From the NCBI GenBank assembly GCA_008711295.1, contig VUYV01000192.1, forward strand, positions 682,001 through 746,000: a stretch of DNA of 64,000 nucleotides. The letters are read 5' to 3'. The position numbers were made by a program, and so were the translations under genes. Of the stretch, positions 12,312 to 24,998 are shown piece after piece. The stretch's first letter is position 1; the number at the start of each line of letters is the position of its first letter. Origin of the DNA: Anarhynchus alexandrinus. Its lineage: Eukaryota; Chordata; Aves; Charadriiformes; Charadriidae. The notes beneath the pieces are model-generated. The model saw only the letters and a list, made by a program, of their open reading frames with translations, searched no databases and was not told where the DNA came from.

Positions 12312-15300
12312 CCTAAAATCCTAAGAAAATAAAAATCTTTCCCCTAGCTGGGGGTAAATTAAGTCTCCACCTGGGCTGAGATTTGGCTGCTTAAGCATTC
12401 CAATTGCTACCTTCCTGAACAGGCAGCCCAGTATAGAACAAGTTGGTATCTTACCACCGTGATAAATTCTTCTGTAGTCACCTGAAGATTTGCAAAGGCA
12501 AACAGAGTGAAACGTGTCGCGTTGAGTTCAACTGGTAGGACTCTGCTAATCTTCAGTGTACAACTCCATAAGCCAAACTCATTTCTGTATCTACTGACTG
12601 TCTCAGATGGCAGATGTGTTCATAATACACTAGCACCCTGGAGGATTTTCTGTATTGTTATGTTAATCCAGTAAATGGATAACATATGTGATTTACATAA
12701 AGACTACCAATGTAATTCTAAAAGCTTTGCAAAAACAGCTTTCATTCTCAAGGGTTTGGTTGTTTGGGGTTTTTTTTCTTTTTTTTATTTAAGAAAACTA
12801 AAATAAATATATTTTACTAGGGATAAGAACATGAGAATGAAAGAAAGGGAACAGAAGTGTCACAAACTCTCTGGGAATACAGTAAATTCAGTGCTTGGAA
12901 GATTAGTGAAAACAATTACAATTAAAATACTCTCTGGCTTCTGTTCTACTACTGACTCACATTGCTTCTTTTTAACAGAATATTAATTGACTCCTGTTAA
13001 ACTAACAAATACTGCAAATGCATATAGGTTACGTTCTTTGGAAGTCAGTATTCAAGAATCAAAACTAAGCCTTGTTTTCCTCAACAAGACAAATATCTTC
13101 TTGGGGTAAAAACCAGCTGTGTTGGGAGCAAAGACCTAGGAGTTTATCACTCTGGAGAGAAGTCACTGTCAGGTCTTTAGGTAAAGTACAGGGAAATCTG
13201 TAGCACAGCCAGCATGCCACATAATAAATTGCAATCTTTAAATGAGAGGAATTTGTTTTATTTAAAAATGTAGCCTTGATCTCTTTCTTCTGTATGAGGC
13301 TTGCGTTTTCTGTATAGCTGATCAGTTATTATCCATGTCCATTCTTATTGAGTCCAAATAATGATCATGTAAAGATAAGCATAGATTGTTAATGTATTTT
13401 TGTTTGGTATATTGGTTAATTTAAAAACATCTCAGCAAGAAACAGGGTGAACAAAGCTAGGCTGGTCCAGCAGGTGGTAAAGATCAAAAGTGAAATAAAT
13501 CAAAGAGGATGTGCAACAGTTGCAGACGCTATTATATCAACTCATTTATGATGTGATAGTTGAGGTTTTAACTATCAGTTTCATTAGATGTTACTATTCC
13601 TCAGTGTAGACAGCTTTGAAGTGAAAACTCCCTTGATGTACAGCCTTGGAAATAAGAGTTCTCAGCTATAAAGAAAACACCTCCTCCCACATGACAACCC
13701 TGTGCTTTTGGTTACATTCCTTCCTTAAAAAGATGTAGTTTTTTAAAAAAAAAAAAAATTATCATAGTTTATCATTAGCGTGCTTGCTTCTAACAAGTTG
13801 GCAAAAAGTCTTCATCTCTTGTGCCGGCTCACCATCACCCACAGAAGACTTCACTGGCAACTATTTTAACAGGGGGCATCATTTGTTCTCCACAGAAAAA
13901 GGAAAGCTTGCTTTTTTTTTTCCTCCTCAAAAAGCATGCTGTGCCTTTGTATTCCTTTTACATAAGCTGTGCACCTGAAATTCACTACCAATTAAACTAA
14001 TGCAATGGACTTGATAGGATTGTACCTCTTAGAGCAAGCACTTACATTTGGTGACTCTCACATTCTGTTCCTAGGGAGAAACTATGCAACATTTTATTTT
14101 CTACCATGCAAGTTTAAGGAAATGAATCCAGGAGCCCAGTCCCTCCTGTGGGAAACTAGGAGGCACAAATTAAGATCCTATTCTGAATCGCTCACTAGAG
14201 CAGCTTCTCCGTATGCACCAATGCTCGAGTCCACTTTGTCTAAGCATGTATCACTGCCATTATTCGTTCACATAGGAACAAAGATCCTATTGTCTGTAAT
14301 GTGGGAAGAGGAGGCGTTTAAAGTGTTTCCATCATCTTGGCCTTTGGGGGCACACCACATATCCCCCATAGCACACCAGGAACACAGCAGGGGCCAGAGG
14401 GGGAGCAGACACGCCATGCCATGTAAACCTCACTTCTGCTTCCTGGCACAGAACTGGTCACCCCTGAGATGCCACAGATGCTGTCCTGATCGGCGCAGGA
14501 GGGAAAACAGGAGTACTACTACTCTGTGCCTTTTCACTAAGAGCAGGCAGTATGGAATAGTGGCAGCACTGGTCTTTGCCAATGGCCAGCTTGACTGCAT
14601 GGCTGGGAATTAGCTGCTCAAAGAGAGCAAACAACTTATTCCTCACTGATATCAAATGTTTAAGCAGAAAAGTACCAGGATTTCTTTGTTATTCCTGGGA
14701 TAATAGAATTACCCAGGAAACTCAGAGCAGTTTCTAAAATTACATTTCAGTCCTGTGTAATCTTAAGATTAATTAACTTCTGTGTTCCTTAGTTGCCCCT
14801 CTGTGTATAATACTGTTTTATTGACATGTAAATTTGGGGGGAAAAAGAAATCCTCAGACGTTCAATATCTTTTACAGCAGAGCAGGAAAAGTAAAGCAGA
14901 GGTCATGCAGTAATTCAATGCATGGGAGTCACAAACTAATATATTTTCCATACACGTTCCCAGAACTCAGCTTAAATGACTGCTGCACATATAAGAAAAG
15001 CAAACCCAAATGAGCGTCAACCAGAAATTGCCTTTTCCTGTACCTCATCTTCAGAAACAAGGGGAGATCATTTCAAATGAAACTTACCCTTTCTCATTTG
15101 AAAAATTAATCTGCAGGCAAAACTAAAAATTTTTTTCCCATCTCACTCCCGTCCAGAAAATGTTAATAATTTTGATTCAAATACAAATGGATCATTTTAA
15201 GCTCAAAACCTTTCCTCCTTTCACAACGCCTACATTTACAGTTCTCCATCAATACCACTATCTAGCTGTTTGATATGTTGCTACAGTTAATTTCAGACTC

Positions 15301-18300
15301 ATCAACGTGCAAAACTTCTCTAAACGATTCATTCTTCTATGCTACAGGTTCCATTGCTCACCGGTGATTATTTTTCTTTAAGTTATCAGAGTATTTCTAC
15401 CTTACTGGTTTCTACCAGCCAATTTCTATCACCTGTGAGGAAGAAATCAGGAAACAATGAATGAATACTAAAAATACCAACACTGTTGAAAATCATAAAC
15501 CATGTTTTGTTTGATTTCTCAGGTCATCTTGTTTTGTGAATACATGTAATTAACTGCCATACCTGTATACTAAAATTTTATTTGAGCACAAAAATCATAC
15601 AGCTAAGATGGGTAACTACACATTGTAGTTACAGGCAATTTTTGTCTCCTCTTTCCTATATCAGTTTTATTAACTTAGGATGTTTCCACCAGTGGCCACA
15701 GACGCTTTGCTGAAAATAATAAAAAAATAGAAACAAGCCATAAAAATAGTTACCATATGGTAGAGAATATGCAGAATGGATTTAAACATCTTAAAGCATT
15801 TTTACACTTCACATTTCAAACGGGAATCTACAACAAGCATATGCCATCCTAGTCAGTATACGCACATATTAAGGTACTGCAAATCCTCTCCTCGGTTAAA
15901 TGCTATGACCCTACACTGGAAAACGCCCAACCCCAGTGCTTTTTCCAACTTCATTAGCTGTCAATGTCTCACCAGAATGTCGTGACAAACAGTGCTCAGA
16001 CATGCACACAAACCATGATTCATGTTTCAGCCAGATGATAGGATGACATCATGCTCCGCATGCCTCATTGAAATGGGAGGCCCTGGGTGGAGTTCTAGAG
16101 TTAAAACTAACAGACTTGCAGTGTGTTGGCATCTCTGCAGAGTGGCGGTCCTTACAGTGTCTTTAAGCCACAATCTGCTTGACTTGAATGCAGTTACTGC
16201 TGACCTTCAGAGTCATGTAAAAGTATACTATTTATCTTCTCTGCATCTCAGCATATGTCCAATGCTAAAAGGTATGTTTTTTTCACTGCTCAATCTGTCA
16301 ACTAACTCTCCAAAATAGTGCAAAGCTCCATTTATCTGGCAATTACTTGGCTGGGGGAAGGTGATGTGGGAAAACATCCTTTGAGAGCTACAGGGGGTTT
16401 AAAGTAGGGAAATATTAAAGAACAAGCATATAAGTAACAGAAACTTAACACACTCCCTTAATCCAAGGCTCTAGTTATATCAGAGATGTGCTTCTATCTT
16501 ATTTCTAGCAGATAATTTCCAACTCATCTTATTTGTCTTCCCGTATACTCATATTGGCAGCAGTCTCCTTAATGCACAGTTAACCACAGATGGCAGGGCT
16601 CCAGCCTCAGATGTAAGATTTTGAGATATAACATATAAATAAACCTTCCAGTACCCTAAAGCAGAGCTGTGAAAACTTGTTTTTATAGTGAGTCCTACTT
16701 TATGTATTTAGCCTGAAAGGCAATGCCAAAAAAAGGATGCAGGAAAGGACAACACAACCACACATTGAAGCAAGAAGTTTTTCAATACACAAATTAGCTC
16801 TGTATTTATTCCTAATGACACCAACCTCAATTTTCTCAGCATCCATCCATCATCAGGTTATGATTCATATATTTAAAAATCAAGTTTTAAAATAAGATAC
16901 TTTCAGTTTTTCTTTGTAAGAACATTTATTATCAAAAGAATGACTCAATGTCTCCAAAATCAATAAAAAAAATAAATATCAGAGTATACTATCTAAATAA
17001 ACAAAACCTAGATAAGAGGAGTTATTTGACCGCAAAGGGCAAAGCCATAGTGAAATATTTTTTTCTGGGCATACCAAACCCTTTCATTTAAATAAAAACC
17101 GAAAACATTGTGCTTTTACATGAAATTGTATTAGGCTCCCACATAGGGCTCCCTCTACAAATCTGCAGACAATAAGATTTCCATCTGCTTTTATTGTTAC
17201 GTTGCTTAAAAACATGCACTTCATTATTCTCTAGAAAACAACTTCACAAATTAGGACAAATGTGCTTATGTTAAGGACTTCATACTTACAATTCACAGCA
17301 AGGAAAACAGCCGACTAGCTCACTGCTTACGTGGCACATTAGTTACTAGCAAAGAAAGGGGAACAACAGACAATGAAATCAGTTTCCAATCCATTACAGA
17401 AAACATTTGACACTGATCATATTTATGAAGCTTTATCACATCAATTTCAAAAATGTACCTGAACAAACCATTTCCAATGAAACTATGTATCAAGCAACAA
17501 AACCAAACAGTATGACAGTATTTAGAAGTGAAAGTCTGTTATATACAACAGAATTTCACCAAAGCACTTGAAGGGTTCTCAGTCTCCCTTCTACTCTTTT
17601 TCTCCCATCAGTGCCACCCTGGCTGATGAGCAGAGGTTTATTTCCTGGGAGATTTCCTTGCTGTTAAGAGGAAGGAATTTAGGATTTTTTAATTTTTTCT
17701 TTTCTTTTTTAAGAGGGCTGAGCATGAACATCGGCAAATCGAAGAGCTGTTTACAGGGAAATTAATGTCCTGGGACAGAAGCTTACTTAAGAACCACCAA
17801 CAGTTTTCATGCACATATCCAGGTTACAAGAATACTATTTGAGCTGCAGAAAAATCTTCAAGATTTCCACTCGAAACAATTTTCCAAGTGTGATATACCT
17901 GGTCTTGTATGTTCAACAATAAATGGCAGCAATACGTAAAAATTCAGCACAAATTGGGAATTTGGTCAGAAGACCTTGCTCTCTCAGTTGGAAAACTCAA
18001 TGTATGCACTTATAGCATGAATAAAATACAGATTTTACAATTTTAAAAAATATTTCTCTTAAAATAAGAGAAACAATCAGTTTAGTCTTATTGCCATGGA
18101 GCCCTTCCACATTTTCCTTAAGTAAAGAGCACCTTAAAAGTGGTCTACTCTGCAGACACAATCATGATCTCATGGTGGTCTCATTTGTACTTGTGGTTAA
18201 TCATGGTGGATTGAAAATGGACCAGTTACAATGCTGTTAATTTATTCTTCCTATTTGGTTGGATCATAGATCAGCATCACTGATGTCCTGCCACACAGCA

Positions 18301-19161
18301 GAAAAGCAACAATATCTGGCAACTGAAGAGATTTAAAATAACTGGTAGAAACATACCAGCTCCAAAATAACTGAAGATCTGGCTCCTGTTCAGTTGTCAA
18401 ATGAAGTCTTATCTTAATTATAGGGTTTGGGCTTTTCTCGGAGCAGAGTAGGATTTCTTTTCCTCCTTTTTCTGTATAGCTACTGAATCCCAACTGTTAC
18501 AGGATTACCTTTTCATATCTTAATACTCCAGGCAACACAGTCATAGAGAAGCTGCCGCTGGAGAAAAAGGAATACAGAACGGATGATTTCCAGAGGCAAA
18601 CAACATAATGAGCTCCAATTCTGCAAGTAATACAGAGAACGCTCCTGTGAACTGAGAAGACTGGTGTTCTCTTCTCTGTATGCATCATTTCAGTTTATAT
18701 AATTGCTAAATTTGTTAATTAAAATCAGCCCTTAACAAAACTAAGGAAGTAAAAAGATCGTAGACTGTAGTGTTTCATGAATCAAATAGGACACTGTACT
18801 GATCCAGGTATTTAATTCCAATTTCCCCCACCTCAGTTTGTTACACCAGTTTTGTATCACTGCCATCTTGCTGGTATCTACAGACACAACTCAAGATTCC
18901 CACCAATGTGCATAGCACAATCAGAGTAGATGGAAGGGAGGAATTTTCAAAATAGTAACACATTCATGTGAGGATTTCAGACACAGACCTCCTGTGCTTA
19001 CTTGTGCATATTTTCCTGCAACTTAAACTGGAAGGAATTCATAGAGGAAGCATGTATGTCATTCACTCAGCTTTGTTTCCTCTGCGAAAATCCTACTTCT
19101 GGTTATCAGAACTAGCAGAGCTGTGTGATTTCAAAGATAATCCTCGTGTTTCTCTGTAGTT
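12312..19161. other. Non-coding AT-rich DNA, about 6.8 kb
   Basis: No gene is recognised. It contains the longest frame in the window that is not in an obvious repeat (14005-14613) and a GC-rich patch within it. Other frames are under 100 codons without motifs. A- and T-runs of 12-14 bases occur near 13744-13757 and 12770-12787. The text near 18840 (GTTACACCAG) faintly recalls old amniote repeat debris, too short to call. Confidence 0.6.
14005..14613 (+). other. Unrecognised 202-codon open frame
   Basis: This is the longest frame outside recognised repeats. I recognise no domain, signal peptide or transmembrane segment. It contains a basic, Arg-rich stretch in the last third (CCPDRRRRENRSTTT). 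The DNA beneath is mixed: the first half is AT-rich, and about 14330-14600 is clearly GC-richer than its neighbours, which by itself lowers stop-codon density. An overlapping 65-codon frame on the other strand has equally little character. There is no Kozak, intron or poly(A) evidence. Possible readings are chance, a lineage-specific transcript, an exon fragment or an unrecognised old repeat. A coding call is not justified. Confidence 0.15.
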
Positions 19162-19775
19162 AATCACAGAATCACAGAATGGCAGGGGTTGGAAGGGACC
19201 TTGTGAGATCCTCTAGTCCACCCCCCCTGCCAAAGCAGGTTCACCTAGAGCAGGTTGAACAGGAATGCGTCCAGGTGGGTTTGGAGTATCTCCAAAGAAG
19301 ACTCCACAGCCTCTCTGGGCAGCCTGTTCCAGTGCTCTGTCCCCCTCAAAGTAAAGTTTTTCCTCATGTTCAGATGGAATTTCCTGTGTTTCAGTTTGTG
19401 CCCATTGCCTCTTGTCCTGTCACTGGGCACTACTGAAAAGAGCCTGGCCCCATCTTCTTGCCACCTGCCCTTTAGGTATTTATAAGCATTGATGAGATCC
19501 CCTCTCAGTCTTCTCTTCTCCAGACTAAACACACACAGGTCTCTCAGCCTTTCCTCAGAAGAGAGATGCTGCGTTCCCTTGACCATCTTCGTAGCCTGCC
19601 ACTGGACTCTCTCCAGTAGTTCCTGGTCTTTCTTGAACTGGAGAGCCCAGAACTGGACACAGTACTCCAGATGTGGCCTCACCAGGGCAGAGTAGAGGGG
19701 GAGGATGACCTCCCTCAACCTGCTGACCACACTCCTTTTATTGCACCCCAGGATACCATTAATCTGAAGATACAA
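19162..19775 (-). mobile_element. CR1 LINE, 5'-truncated, 3' end intact
   Basis: The left end on the plus strand, AATCACAGAATCACAGAATG, is the reverse complement of the CR1 3' terminus with its tandem 8-mer ATTCTGTG. It is followed by GGTTGGAAGGGACCT, the conserved CR1 3' UTR. The element runs leftward for about 614 bp and stops near 19775, within the reverse transcriptase region, as is usual for CR1 copies that failed to complete reverse transcription. Compared with the nested copy at 2263-2791 it has a different 3' terminus and an undamaged frame, so it is a different and probably younger subfamily. No obvious target-site duplication is visible, which is normal for CR1. Confidence 0.95.
19245..19775 (-). 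pseudogene. CR1 pol (ORF2) C-terminal remnant, 176 codons open
   Basis: The translation is the C-terminal end of CR1 ORF2, the endonuclease/reverse transcriptase polyprotein. Recognisable stretches, from N to C, are [15 protein letters not shown] (about residues 31-45), [18 protein letters not shown] (about 86-103), [19 protein letters not shown] (about 113-131) and [14 protein letters not shown] (about 147-160). It ends FLFNLL with a stop just before the 3' UTR. The catalytic part of reverse transcriptase and the whole endonuclease are missing because of 5' truncation, so no active enzyme can be made. The ATG used by the frame is internal and not a true start. The open frame reflects a recent insertion and not a gene. 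Confidence 0.9.
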
Positions 19776-22700
19776 TTTTGCATATCCTTCAGGATGGACT
19801 ATCTACAACAGCAGTAACTAAAACCCATTTTTAACAGGGCAAAATGCATTGCTACATGCAAATGATTTCAGTCTAACCCGTGTTAATGTCATAAAAACCC
19901 TATATAGCTAAGCTCTCTTATGTTCTCTAAAGCAACTTCATTGGGGATGGGGTGGGAGAAAGGGGGCAGGAAGGATTGAAATTAGCAAATCAGACTTCTC
20001 AATACAGAAGGATTAAAGAGTTCCAGTCACAGCGAGTTATTCAAAATCATGCATAAAAGCTGTAACAAAAAATACATTCTATCATTTTATTCCATAGATC
20101 ACAGACACTCACTGGAACAACAAATCCCAAAAAGCACTGCCACAAGATGTCACGTGTAACATGCCAAACCAACAACCAACTTTGCATAAATTAAGAACAA
20201 AACAACTTTTACTTCCTGCTTAAAAATGGAAAAAGTAAAAGAAAAGTTTGTCCTATGAGACCAAATAGAGCCACTGAAATTGTATTATTAGATCAACAGC
20301 ATAATACAAACAATAGAGATTTTTACACGAACTATAAGCTCTGCTTTAGAAAGACCACCCTGATTTAATAATTTCAAGTGATACAGAACTTTGGTAAATT
20401 GTTCATACAGTCACTGTTAAAGATTTGGGCCCTATTTCCTACTTGATTTTGTCCAGCCATTGAATCTGTTATTGCTATCTGCTAGATTAATGCGTCCCAA
20501 AGGAATTTCCTTGATTTGTGAAAATTATGACTAACTGGAAGATGATCAGAATATCTCAGCTCAGCTTTCTTTTTGAGCAGAACACATAGGATGGAAATGT
20601 AGAAAATATTTATCCTCCTTTTGGAATGCCAATTCATTTGATCAGCACAAGACACAAATTGTCAGTGATTTGCTATATGCTATACAGCACCACTAATAGC
20701 AGCATCACTGATTGTTTAATTGATAATGAATCACCTATTCAGCCTAAACACCTGTCCTACAGAAAATCTGAGTAGTAACTGCTTCACTAAGGCCCATATC
20801 ACACATTTGGACAATCCACATCTTTTCTTCATGATCCACTTCTTTCTATGTGAAATGTGAAATGACTACTTCTTGGTTCTGTATCTATGAAATGCATAAT
20901 ACTCACGCTATTCATGGTTACAGCAACTGGATTTGTGATAAACATCAAGTTCAGTCTGGAACAGTTCATAAAAACTGAAGCACACGACAGTTGAAAAGGA
21001 AAAGTAACAATGAGCAGAAGACTAAGTAATAAACCAAGTTCCTTGTACGCTGCTGGCTTTCCTACATACAACTTCATCTGAACACCACTTCTCTCTGTCA
21101 TCTTGGCCTTTCTGCGTCTTAGACAAGCACACTTAAAACTTGACTTTCATAAAACCATAGTGCTTTGATTAAAATAGCTACAACTTCAATAGAGGACTTC
21201 TCCTTCATCTTAAAGCCACTGACATAATAGTATGCAGTGCTGATACTCCATTGCGCTCTGTAAAGTCATGTCGTATTACGTAAAATGATTTCACCAAGCT
21301 ACATGGCGTATCATCTGTAATGTGTTGCACTGTCTTGTTGCAAAATGCTACATTTTTAATATGTCCATAAGCACAAAGAAAGCAAATTATTTTACCTGAG
21401 GGACAGTAGGCTCTCTGCTGCACTGTCAGAAGTGTAAGCAGTCATGCACACTTATGAAATACATTTTTCCTTTTTCTCCCTTCTTGGGGGTAAAAAAATA
21501 AGTTAATAAAAAATGCCAGCTTCTACAGCCTACAAAAATTTCTTTTTTGAACTTCAATTCATGTTAGCTTTTCAGTTCTCCAAGTCAGGATTCCCTATCA
21601 CGTGGGGTTAAGTATTGTCCAAGTACATCACATTGCATGGCAGTATGTAACCCAAAGTCAAGAAATCCAAAGTAAATTACATGTCATACCACTGACTTTA
21701 AAAGCTATAGTTCCTGTCACGTGGGAAGTCCAGACTATTAATTTAACAGCCTGATCCATAAAATCAGAGGTATGCCTTTAGTACCTAAAAATCCCATAAG
21801 AATACAATCCCTCTAAGGAAATAGTCTTAGTCACTATATAATGCATAACAAGCACTGCGCTTGTTAAAGCATTAGAAGGGAGATCTGGTAAACAGGTTGT
21901 CCCATACCTTTGATAAGGGACAGGAATCCTCAGGGACCAGCCTCCAGGTATGGACAAGTACCAAGTACAGCAGCAGCAAATTGTATGGAGCTGACCTCAG
22001 GGAATCTAGACACACTGGCAAGTATTCCTTGTTTTAAGGCAGAACACATCCACTACCTCCACAAAGCAGGTTCGTATCCAACACTTCAATCTTTATCTAC
22101 AAATCCCACATGAAACATATAGAAATGCAAGGAAAAAACACACAGATATACCAGGGGCCTCCGTTCTTTTACAAACCTGTAAGACTCCCTCCCCAACAGC
22201 ACCCACGTGTACTGTGGTTCCTTCTACTTCTGGTTATGCAACATTTTCCATGATCTAATACACAAGAAAAGGAACACTAAACTTCAGAAGGTGATCAGTT
22301 TCAATCATTATCTTAAAATCTTACTCTTACAGCTGCTTATAAGTCATTAAAAAATATTGTTGTCTTCACCACAGTGCAGAATTTTACCATGTGGAAATAT
22401 ACTGTACTAGGTCCTATGTTGTATTTCAACTCAAGCCTGAAATGACTTTAAGACAACTGCATTACAGCCCGTTCAGTACACCTTTTGCCAAAGAACTAAG
22501 CCTTACTCCCAGACTAAAGACTCCAAGTAGAATTTGCTGTTTATTTGCCTAATACTAAAATCAATAAAATAATCTGTCTTCAGGCTGAGATTTATTAAAA
22601 CAGAAAATAAGATACTTTCTGTGGAACATCTTTTACAAGTTATCTCAAATAAAACCAAACATATATCCAGCCCAACTTAAACATACCCAGTAGGACTTGG

Positions 22701-24510
22701 ACAGACTATGGTTAAACCATAGTAAAACAGAACTTAGAGGCATGATTGAGGAAATACTGCTAACTACCCCTCTGCAGTAAAATGTGGCCACAATTCATTC
22801 ATGGGCTATGTACCTATTCTGATCTCCACAGAGGAAATTCTGGTACACATGAGGTCAATAAAGGCTTCACTCAAGTAAAACTTAATTTTTTAAGTTTTTA
22901 AGGCAAGAGAAGAGAGTGGCTTGCTAGGAAAAAAATACATATTCTTTAGTTGAAAAAGAAATTAATGATTTGGAACATTATGTTCAAAAAAATGTTCTTT
23001 CTGCCCTTAACTTCAGTTGAAATGCATTGTGCGTCCTCCCTTCCTACTTGGAAGGCACCCCAAATGCTTTGAAGTTCATCAGTCTAATGAGGAAGTCCAT
23101 ATAGCTCAGGCAACTGCTGCATACTTAGCAGCTCTTAAAAAGGAGAACCATTTATAAACTTAAAGGGATGGTTATCCAGACACAAATATAAGTTCACTTA
23201 CTAGCTCTGCTGCTGACATGACTCATTGGACTCTGAGCACAGATTTAAATATAACATGGAAAGGTATTGCAGAAGTCTTTGTTTTGATTCACTGCAGCAA
23301 CAAACATTATATATCTACAACAAAAACAAAACTACAGCTTTTATCAAAGTTTTGTAATCTTGGCATCAGATGTATGCAATTACTGCACCATCTGAATGCT
23401 TTAAGGATTTCAATAAGACTCTAGTAGCCTGAATAAAGGAGTACACTTTTTAAACGATCTATCAACGTTTCAATAAAAAATAAGCTATATTTACTGCATT
23501 TTATCTCTAGCCTTACACAGGATTTGATCTTATATTGAAAGCCATAGGCTTAGACAAAGTCCCATGACTGAACAATGAGTAAAAGCAGAGTGTTCTATTG
23601 ATACTGAAACATGCTGTGGATAATATCCGTGTCTGGGAAGCATTGCTCATGACCTGTAAACCAGTTACTCCCTTAAACTCTGAATTTCATTTTCTAATCT
23701 TTTGCCGCCTGCATATCCTCCAACACTTACATTTTTGTTGCTCGGTTCTCCTGCGCTCCTGATTACATTGTAGCTGAATTTCTTAAGAGAAAAAGAATTT
23801 GGAAGAAACAGACCTCTCAGAGATAAGGGCAGCAATTAAGCTGGAAATGCCTGCTTTTTCTTCAGCATAAACTGACGCGTAATTATGCAAGTGATGTTTC
23901 TACCATACCACTTCATTATCTGTGTGCCAACATAGAGGGTTTCTATTCCTGTTGGACCGAGGTAGCCTCGTCAATCTAGGCTGTGCCAGCATGGAAGATT
24001 TGAAGTTGCCCAGTAATTGCAAATGCAAATATAAAGAACTGAAAATCATAAATGAAAAGGAGTATTTATAGATATGCATGTTTCCTGAATACCCAAAATT
24101 ATCTGCAGACAAAGGCTAGCAAAATTCATTTACAGGATGCAATTTCTTTCTGATAACTTTCGAGTACATTGTCTTTCTGCTTCCTATGGTGCTCATAAAA
24201 CTAAACTCTGAAGTTTGCAGACCATGACAAAGGAACGCTAAAATGAGGTACTGAAATCGAGGACAAGGAAGGGAATGAGATAGAAAGTCACTCCAATTGG
24301 CCCAATGATATCAACAGTCCTTCAGTTAAGTTCAGGGTACCTACAGAGCATAATGTGGAATACAGCACTAAACTGACACTCAAGCATCAGTAACAAGATG
24401 CCACCTCCACTCACACAGGCTATTATATTCAGAAGCATTCCAAGTCATGTGGTTAGGTTATCAAGTAAAATATACATATAAAAATATATCTTTTGCTCTG
24501 GTGCAACATA

Positions 24511-24556
24511 AATATGTATACATGTGTATGAATATACATACACACACATATATATG
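24511..24556. repeat. Imperfect TA/CA microsatellite
   Basis: The stretch is an alternating purine-pyrimidine run of ATGTATACATGTG and ACATACACACACATATATAT type. It is interrupted and about 46 bp long. It is likely polymorphic in length and has no coding content. Confidence 0.7.
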
Positions 24557-24953
24557 AATCGATACCCAAAAATAATCTTGATAAAATATGGCTGACGCTG
24601 CTGTTTTATTGTAGACAGGTGAACATATAGCAGTAAAGGCCTACCTGGGGTTAAACAGGGCACTGAAGAGGAACAGAACCTTCCCTTTCCGAGACATATG
24701 TGAATTTGGTTAGAAAGGAGTAGATTGACAGCAGCTCCTCAGAGTGCTCCGAGACAATAAAAATAAAGTGATAATTTCAATAACTGTTATATGTATAACT
24801 CAAGAGACTTCAAGCATATATGCAACTTGTCATTACATCTTAAACCATCAGGATAGAATTAGATCATGAGACTGGATCAGACATTTCAAAAAACCCACTC
24901 CTGCTGTCTCCCAGACAAAGTACACTAGACTACATAAAACTTACTGAAAAATA

Positions 24954-24998
24954 ATTTCACTAAATTTTCACTAAAATTTCACTAATTTTCACTAAAAA
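24954..24998. repeat. Four-unit 11-mer tandem repeat
   Basis: Four adjacent copies of a unit close to ATTTTCACTAA are seen, with small length differences between units and an A-run after the last. This is a simple minisatellite-like expansion. Confidence 0.75.

Noticed and set aside
19179..19695. Plus-strand frames (68-85 codons) at the CR1
   Set aside because: They are antisense shadows of the minus-strand CR1 pol remnant.
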